Source: Spirochaetaceae bacterium
Lineage (GTDB): Bacteria > Spirochaetota > Spirochaetia > Treponematales > Treponemataceae
Length of the DNA stretch: 8,449 nucleotides
Reading direction: 5' to 3'
Assembly (NCBI GenBank): GCA_017382775.1
Contig: JAFNZQ010000098.1
Span: 1 to 8,449 of the forward strand
The first letter of the stretch is position 1, and every line of letters begins with the position of its first letter. This document shows, in pieces, positions 6,882 through 8,449 of this stretch. The translations under genes were made by a program, and so were the position numbers. Under the pieces are notes generated by a model. It did not search any database. It saw nothing but the letters and a program-made list of their open reading frames with translations, and was not told the origin of the DNA.

Positions 6882-7508
6882 TTAAAACTCTTTTTTTACC
6901 GCAGACTTGACAATTAAGGTACAGTTTTTTACACCGGGAACAGAACCCCGAACCAAAATGACACCCATTTCGGCATCTACCTTGACAACCTGCAAATTCT
7001 GAACAGTCACTTTTTCACGCCCCATGCGACCGGGCATTTTAACGTTCTTGAAAGTACGTCCGGGAGAAGTACACTGACCGGTAGAACCGGCTTCTCGGTG
7101 AAATTTAGAACCGTGAGCGGCACGTCCACCGTGAAATCCCCATCGCTTCATAACGCCCTGAAAACCCTTTCCCTTGGAAGTGGCAGTGACATCCAAAAAA
7201 CGAACACCATCGAAAATTTCCGCACCCAATTTGTCGCCTACGGCAACCTCATTGTCAAAATCGCGGAATTCCTTCAAAACTTGCTTTGTGGCAACACCTT
7301 CCGGAAACTGTCCGGCATAGGACTTGGTTGTTGTGGACTTGCGTTTATCGCCAATCCCCAAAACCACAGCTTCGTAACCGCAAGTTTCTTTTTTCTTTAA
7401 GGCCACAACTTGATTGGGTTCGACACGAATAACGGTAACAGGAATAAAAACTCCCTGTTCATCAAAAACCTGTGTCATCCCTTCTTTTTTTGCAATCAAA
7501 CCTAACAC
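6882..7508 (-). CDS. rplC: 50S ribosomal protein L3 (uL3), GTG start
   Basis: L3 initiates 50S assembly and sends an extension to the peptidyl-transferase centre. The 208-aa protein starts MLGLIAKKEGMTQVFDEQG. It has the conserved TATSKGKGFQGVMKRWGF at 108-125, the loop HREAGSTGQCTSPGR at 137-151 and KMPGRMG at 157-163. The loop has REAGSTG where many relatives have RR(P/A)GSIG, a mild substitution. The start is GTG at 7506-7508, preceded by AAGGAG with 7 nt spacing. It is separated from rpsJ by 62 nt, the widest intra-operon spacer here. Confidence 0.97.
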   Translation of the reverse strand: MLGLIAKKEGMTQVFDEQGVFIPVTVIRVEPNQVVALKKKETCGYEAVVLGIGDKRKSTTTKSYAGQFPEGVATKQVLKEFRDFDNEVAVGDKLGAEIFDGVRFLDVTATSKGKGFQGVMKRWGFHGGRAAHGSKFHREAGSTGQCTSPGRTFKNVKMPGRMGREKVTVQNLQVVKVDAEMGVILVRGSVPGVKNCTLIVKSAVKKEF

Positions 7509-7534
7509 AAAAAATCTCCTTTAACAGACCGCCA

Positions 7535-7553
7535 TTCCTTGACCTTTAAGGAA
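7535..7553 (-). other. Small hairpin in the rpsJ-rplC spacer
   Basis: A perfect 6-bp inverted repeat (arms 7535-7540 and 7548-7553, TTCCTT/AAGGAA in the minus strand) with a 7-nt loop lies in the 62-nt spacer between rpsJ and rplC. There is no U-tract after it, so it is not a terminator. It could be a weak regulatory or processing element, or chance. No promoter is recognisable in this spacer. Confidence 0.35.
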
Positions 7554-7570
7554 CCGTATCTGAAAAAACT

Positions 7571-7876
7571 CTATCTTACTTCAACATCAACGCCGGCCGG
7601 CAACTCAAGCTTTTCAAGGGCTGTCATAACATCCTTGGAAGGCTTAATTATATCGATAAGGCGCTTGTGAGTGCGCATTTCAAACTGCTCCCGCGATTTT
7701 TTATTAACGTGGGGAGAACGCAAAACAGTGAATTTATCAACATGGGTGGGAAGAGGGATGGGACCCAAAACCTTAGCACCGGAACCTTCCACAGCCTTAA
7801 CAATGTCGTGTGCACTTTGATCAATCAAAGTTACATCAAAGGCACGAAGTTTTACACGTATTCTGTCCGCAGACAT
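7571..7876 (-). CDS. rpsJ: 30S ribosomal protein S10 (uS10)
   Basis: S10 is part of the 30S head. In E. coli it also works as NusE in antitermination and transcription-translation coupling with NusG. The 101-aa protein begins [14 protein letters not shown] and contains GPIPLPT at 38-44, the loop [13 protein letters not shown] at 54-66 and [10 protein letters not shown] at 67-76, ending [10 protein letters not shown]. The ATG at 7874-7876 has AAGGAG at 7882-7887. It is the first S10-cluster gene and follows tuf, with a hairpin between them. Confidence 0.98.
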   Translation of the reverse strand: MSADRIRVKLRAFDVTLIDQSAHDIVKAVEGSGAKVLGPIPLPTHVDKFTVLRSPHVNKKSREQFEMRTHKRLIDIIKPSKDVMTALEKLELPAGVDVEVR

Positions 7877-7894
7877 TTGATCTCCTTAACTGCA

Positions 7895-7930
7895 AAAAAA
7901 TTCAGCCGACAAATGCCGACTGAATTTTTT
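7895..7930 (-). terminator. Intrinsic terminator or attenuator between tuf and rpsJ
   Basis: Minus-strand RNA from this stretch can fold into a 16-bp stem (plus-strand arms 7895-7910 and 7915-7930) with an AUUU loop. The stem has an A/U-rich base, a G/C-rich upper part and seven U residues on the 3' side, partly in the arm. Two pairs are G-U wobbles in the minus transcript and would be A-C mismatches in a plus-strand transcript. This supports function in the minus direction. It sits 6 nt after the tuf stop and leaves 18 nt to the rpsJ ATG. Some transcription must pass it, or rpsJ must be served by a start site not seen here. Confidence 0.8.
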
Positions 7931-7936
7931 CATCGA

Positions 7937-8449
7937 TTATGCAATGATTTCCGTAACCTGTCCGGAAGCAATTGTTCGACCACCTTCACGGATAGCAAGT
8001 TTCAAACCTTTATCCATGGCGATGGGGTGAATCAACTCACCAATAATCTCAACATTGTCACCGGGTTTAACCATTTCAACACCATCGGGAAGATTAACGG
8101 TTCCGGTAATATCGGTAGTTCGGAAATAGAACTGAGGGCGATATCCGGTGAAGAAAGGACTGTGGCGACCACCTTCTTCCTTGCTCAAAACGTAAATCTG
8201 AGCCTTGAATTTTGTGTGAGGTGTGATTGTTCCGGGTTTAGCCAAAACCTGACCGCGTTCAACAGCTTTTTTGTCAATACCGCGGAGCAATGCACCGATG
8301 TTGTCTCCGGCTTCACCGGAATCCAACAATTTGTTGAACATTTCGATACCGGTAACAACAGTTTTCTGTGTTTCGCGAATACCGACGATTTCAACTTCTT
8401 CGTTGAGTTTGATTTCACCGCGTTCAACACGACCGGTAACAACAGTTCC
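7937..8449 (-). CDS. tuf: Elongation factor Tu, C-terminal part (5' part beyond window)
   Basis: EF-Tu delivers aminoacyl-tRNA to the ribosome as a GTP complex. The 170 visible residues correspond to domain 2 (from [15 protein letters not shown]) and domain 3, with [60 protein letters not shown] and the C-terminal [17 protein letters not shown]. The G domain lies upstream outside the window. The frame stays open to the edge, so the first in-frame Met at 8341 is internal and not the start. Placement just before rpsJ is common in several phyla, including spirochaetes. A hairpin follows directly after the stop. Confidence 0.98.
   Translation of the reverse strand, partial: GTVVTGRVERGEIKLNEEVEIVGIRETQKTVVTGIEMFNKLLDSGEAGDNIGALLRGIDKKAVERGQVLAKPGTITPHTKFKAQIYVLSKEEGGRHSPFFTGYRPQFYFRTTDITGTVNLPDGVEMVKPGDNVEIIGELIHPIAMDKGLKLAIREGGRTIASGQVTEIIA

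Noticed and set aside
7509..7570. Promoter in the rpsJ-rplC spacer
   Set aside because: No pair of -35/-10 like hexamers with proper spacing could be seen on the minus strand, and the gene order indicates read-through from rpsJ.
1..8449. Mobile element, CRISPR array, tRNA, rRNA or defence system
   Set aside because: No terminal inverted repeats, transposase motifs, spaced repeat array or RNA gene signatures were seen. The window is core ribosomal genes plus a short foreign-looking edge.

Overview
This window is almost entirely one minus-strand ribosomal-protein operon. Reading right to left in transcription order it holds the 3' part of tuf, then rpsJ, rplC, rplD, rplW, rplB, rpsS, rplV, rpsC, rplP, rpmC, rpsQ, rplN, rplX, rplE, rpsN, rpsH and a truncated rplF. 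This is the S10 cluster followed directly by the start of the spc cluster, in the canonical bacterial order. Spacing is tight (3 to 16 nt, with several overlaps). Most genes have a clear Shine-Dalgarno (SD) sequence, often overlapping the stop codon of the gene before. Four genes (rplC, rpsS, rpsC, rpsQ) start with GTG.

The source of the operon looks like a spirochaete, most likely Treponema-like. The reasons are tuf immediately upstream of rpsJ, a zinc-type 61-aa S14, the general character of L4, L22, L23 and L6, and strong SD use. This is recognition by eye without a database search, and I hold it with moderate confidence. Bacteroidota are disfavoured for the operon because they make little use of SD sequences and usually have fusA, not tuf, before rpsJ.

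The left ~460 bp is different. It holds, also on the minus strand, the last ~30 codons of an unrelated protein with a C-terminal tail typical of Prevotella/Bacteroides surface proteins, then a small 11-bp tandem repeat, then the first 108 codons of nadA (quinolinate synthase) of Bacteroidota type without an SD. The L6 reading frame is cut off at this point: it stops after 120 residues instead of about 180, and rplR, rpsE, rpmD, rplO and secY, which should follow, are absent. The simplest reading is a chimeric junction near 446-470, joining a spirochaete-like ribosomal operon to a Bacteroidota-like segment. A metagenome assembly error is more likely than a real rearrangement, because it would break an important ribosomal gene and the spc operon.

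Regulatory structure is limited. A 16-bp hairpin with a U-tract lies between tuf and rpsJ. It is fully paired only in the minus-strand transcript and ends 18 nt before the rpsJ start. It should terminate or attenuate tuf transcription ahead of the S10 operon. A weaker hairpin lies in the 62-nt rpsJ-rplC spacer. I found no mobile element, CRISPR array, tRNA or rRNA, and no convincing new system. The chimeric junction, the long charged tail on S3 and the tuf/rpsJ hairpin are the parts worth a second look.
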